Assembly: GCF_025847275.1 (NCBI RefSeq)
Contig: NZ_JAOZEV010000001.1
Coordinates: 1 to 64,000 of the forward strand
From: Flavobacterium frigoritolerans
GTDB taxonomy: Bacteria; Bacteroidota; Bacteroidia; Flavobacteriales; Flavobacteriaceae
Direction of reading: 5' to 3'
DNA: 64,000 nucleotides
In this document: positions 62,302 through 64,000 of the stretch, piece after piece
Position numbering within the stretch: position 1 is the stretch's first letter
Layout: the number at the start of each line of letters is the position of its first letter
Translations under genes and position numbers: made by a program
The notes under the pieces: generated by a model
What the model saw: the letters and a program-made list of their open reading frames with translations, nothing else
Told to the model about the DNA's origin: nothing
Database searches by the model: none

Positions 62302-62739
62302 TTACTCGCCAGTATAAATAATCTTTCCAGCCTTTTTCAGTACGTAACCTTTCCAAGGTATTAATTCTAAATCTCCATTAACCCAAGGCTCACCTTCGGC
62401 TTTTCGTTCTAAAATAATTGTTCCATCTTCTGTATCAAGAAAAAGTTCGGCCTTGTTTCCGTCTTTTTCAAAAATAACATAAGCTACAGTAGAATACGTT
62501 TTACCATCTTTGGCATGTTCTAACTTAGTACCTATTTCAAACAATCGTACGCATTCGTTTTTAACAGCCGACCAAGTATAACCAGCAGATCCTTTACACC
62601 CATGAGCATCCGAATCTCCCCCTACAATATGCTCAGGCTTAACTTCTTCCTTAATAGGTTTTGTTTCTTCTTGAGAAACTTTTTTGGCACAAGAAAATGA
62701 AAGTCCAATAATAATCGAAAATAAAAATACTTTTTTCAT
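62302..62739 (-). CDS. Unknown lipoprotein
   Basis: 145 aa. A lipoprotein signal (GLSFSC) puts the lipidated Cys at 17. A Glu/Lys-rich spacer follows (KIKEEVKPEHIV region), then DAHGCKGSAGYTWSAVKNECVRLFE (about 44-68), where two Cys may pair. A beta-rich C-terminal part (AYVIFEKDGNKAELFL, WKGYVLKKAGKIIYTGE) follows. Family not recognised with certainty. Confidence 0.75.
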   Translation of the reverse strand: MKKVFLFSIIIGLSFSCAKKVSQEETKPIKEEVKPEHIVGGDSDAHGCKGSAGYTWSAVKNECVRLFEIGTKLEHAKDGKTYSTVAYVIFEKDGNKAELFLDTEDGTIILERKAEGEPWVNGDLELIPWKGYVLKKAGKIIYTGE

Positions 62740-62785
62740 ATGTTCTATTTATTAGTTGTTACAATTATTATACAGTTCGTAAATC

Positions 62786-63286
62786 TTATTTTTGATATAA
62801 TAATGACTGATTTACTTCAAAAGTTATACTCCCATCATTATTGATAAAGTATTTCAATAAAACTTCTCCCCATGTTTCTCCATCGCTAAAATCAGCTATA
62901 ATCCATCTGTGGTTTAACACTTTAACTTTATTGATGATAAATTTATTTACTCCTATTTGATCTTGTCCTACATATGGATTCCCTTTTGGATTAGCATTAA
63001 GGTCCATTAATTTCTCCGTAACCATCGGAATTAGTTGCTCGTACTTTATTGTTTTTGAAGCATCAGCCGAGTCAAAGTAATTTTGTGCGTTTTGATTGTT
63101 CTCCAATGAGAAATAGTTGGCTTCATTTAGTTTATTCTCTACTAAATCTAAACTATCTCTAAGCTTTTTGGTTGTTTTAGCATAACGCTCCTGTTCAAAC
63201 TTTACTTCTTTACTATAAAACATATAGGTAAAAATATTCATAAGTATAGCAATGATAAATAGGTAAAGCAATAAGGATTTTTTCAT
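62786..63286 (-). CDS. Unknown single-TM protein
   Basis: 166 aa. An N-terminal helix (about 5-24) is a membrane anchor or signal peptide. A coiled-coil segment (KFEQERYAKTTKKLRDSLDL, about 29-48) leads to a small mixed domain with FIINKVKVLNHRWIIADFSDGETWGEVLL. No family recognised. It is 13 bp downstream of the PhnP-like gene, same strand. Confidence 0.7.
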   Translation of the reverse strand: MKKSLLLYLFIIAILMNIFTYMFYSKEVKFEQERYAKTTKKLRDSLDLVENKLNEANYFSLENNQNAQNYFDSADASKTIKYEQLIPMVTEKLMDLNANPKGNPYVGQDQIGVNKFIINKVKVLNHRWIIADFSDGETWGEVLLKYFINNDGSITFEVNQSLLYQK

Positions 63287-63299
63287 TTTTAAAATATAA

Positions 63300-64000
63300 T
63301 TAAATTGTGATTTCTAAATTATCATATGCCAGATAAACATTTTTAGGAAGCATTTTTTGTACTTCCTCATGAAATCCTAATACATGACTAATATGTGTTA
63401 AATAAGCCACTTCTGGCTGAACCAAAGTTATAAAATCTAGGGCTTCCTGCAAATTAAAATGTGTATCATGTGGCTCTACACGTAATGCATTTATCACTAA
63501 TACTTTTAAGTTTTTTAGCTTTTCAATTTCGGCTTCTTCTATAGTTTTAACATCTGTTAAATAGGCAAAATCATCTATTCGATATCCAAAAACCTGCAAA
63601 TTACCATGCATAACATTTACTGGAATCGCCATTTTATTTCCCACGGCAAACGGTTCACCATTAATTACCTCAATTGTTTTTACTGATGGTGCTCCTGGAT
63701 ATTTATTTACAGTTTCGAATACATAATCAAAACGCTTTTTTAAATTACCTATAACCCGCTCGTGTGCATAAATAGGCATTTCGCCTTGTTTAAAATTAAA
63801 CGGACGTATATCATCCAAACCAGCTGTGTGATCGGCATGCTCATGTGTAAATAAAATTGCATCTAATTTCTGACAGTTGCAAGCCAGCATTTGTTGTCTA
63901 AAATCGGGACCGCAATCGATAACATATGAATGGTTATCCCAACTAATCCAAATAGACACTCGAAGTCTTTTATCCTTAGCGTCAGTGCTTTTGCATACAG
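63300..64000 (-). CDS. PhnP-like metallo-beta-lactamase hydrolase (N-terminus cut by window end)
   Basis: The frame stays open to the window end, adding CKSTDAKDKRLR before VSIWISWDN, so the true start lies beyond 64000 and the apparent start at 63959 is not real. The MBL motif THEHADHTAGLDD (about 40-52 of the visible part) and later His/Asp residues, including the DVKTI and THISHVLGF segments, build a two-metal site. It resembles the PhnP/phosphodiesterase group that acts on cyclic phosphates or small esters. Confidence 0.9.
   Translation of the reverse strand, partial: VCKSTDAKDKRLRVSIWISWDNHSYVIDCGPDFRQQMLACNCQKLDAILFTHEHADHTAGLDDIRPFNFKQGEMPIYAHERVIGNLKKRFDYVFETVNKYPGAPSVKTIEVINGEPFAVGNKMAIPVNVMHGNLQVFGYRIDDFAYLTDVKTIEEAEIEKLKNLKVLVINALRVEPHDTHFNLQEALDFITLVQPEVAYLTHISHVLGFHEEVQKMLPKNVYLAYDNLEITI

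Noticed and set aside
62156..62356. Minus-strand 66-codon open frame
   Set aside because: Overlaps a terminator hairpin and the start of the lipoprotein 3' end in another frame; no family features.
1..64000. CRISPR arrays, tRNA or rRNA genes, complete insertion sequences
   Set aside because: No regularly spaced direct repeats, no cloverleaf or rRNA-like stretch and no transposase gene were seen.

Overview
The window looks like a chromosomal piece of a Flavobacterium-type bacterium (Bacteroidota, Flavobacteriia). Evidence: low GC, Shine-Dalgarno-poor leaders, TAnnTTTG-type -7 promoter boxes, a TonB receptor with a CarboxypepD_reg-like N-terminus, LolD, SerC/SerA and topoisomerase IV genes of flavobacterial type, and a Bacteroidota-type (subtype iii) type VI secretion system (T6SS). 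No tRNA, rRNA, CRISPR array or complete insertion sequence was seen. No database search was run; family names come from recognising the sequences.

Region 1 (1-24250) is a complete-looking T6SS-iii locus. Two transcription units diverge from about 21619-21774. The right unit carries tssB-tssC (contractile sheath), a strong terminator and a small Cys/His protein that may be an effector. The long left unit carries tssE-tssF-tssH(ClpV)-tssG-tssN-tssK, then an Hcp-like protein fused to a cysteine-rich toxin-like tail with a DUF6714-like candidate immunity gene, then tssO-tssQ-tssP-tssR and an unknown two-TM protein. As expected for this subtype there is no TssJ/L/M; TssN-R are thought to replace that complex. 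Beyond it is a cargo region: an orphan membrane protein, a decayed duplicate of the unknown two-TM gene, hcp (tssD), two unknown genes, vgrG (tssI), a possible loading adaptor, and the first 247 codons of a PAAR-Rhs effector cut by the window edge. The cargo end shows duplication, decay and unknown small genes; the structural part is compact and orderly.

Region 2 (24421-35470) is mostly housekeeping on the minus strand: parE and parC (topoisomerase IV) with a DUF1016/YhcG PD-(D/E)XK gene between them, pncB, an FMN reductase, a YihY/BrkB membrane protein, a lipoprotein and ychF.

Region 3 (35706-54081) holds a TonB-dependent receptor, a CarboxypepD_reg-like protein, a two-cluster ferredoxin, a LuxC-like acyl-CoA reductase, serC-serA, several small envelope proteins, lolD, a TIGR02757 protein, a beta-lactamase-fold serine hydrolase, an AraC regulator with membrane sensor, a DEAD-box-type helicase and a beta-propeller lactonase. 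A decayed copy of the 3' end of the TIGR02757 gene lies about 3.6 kb from the intact gene.

Region 4 (54265-64000) holds a BatA/VWA protein, a dihydroorotase-like protein that appears to lack its metal ligands, hydrolases, small membrane proteins and lipoproteins, and a truncated PhnP-like metallo-beta-lactamase. Intergenic spaces in regions 2-4 contain several families of inverted-repeat elements. The clearest is a ~140-bp element present twice (57663-57799 and 61241-61388) with a compensatory base change in its arms.
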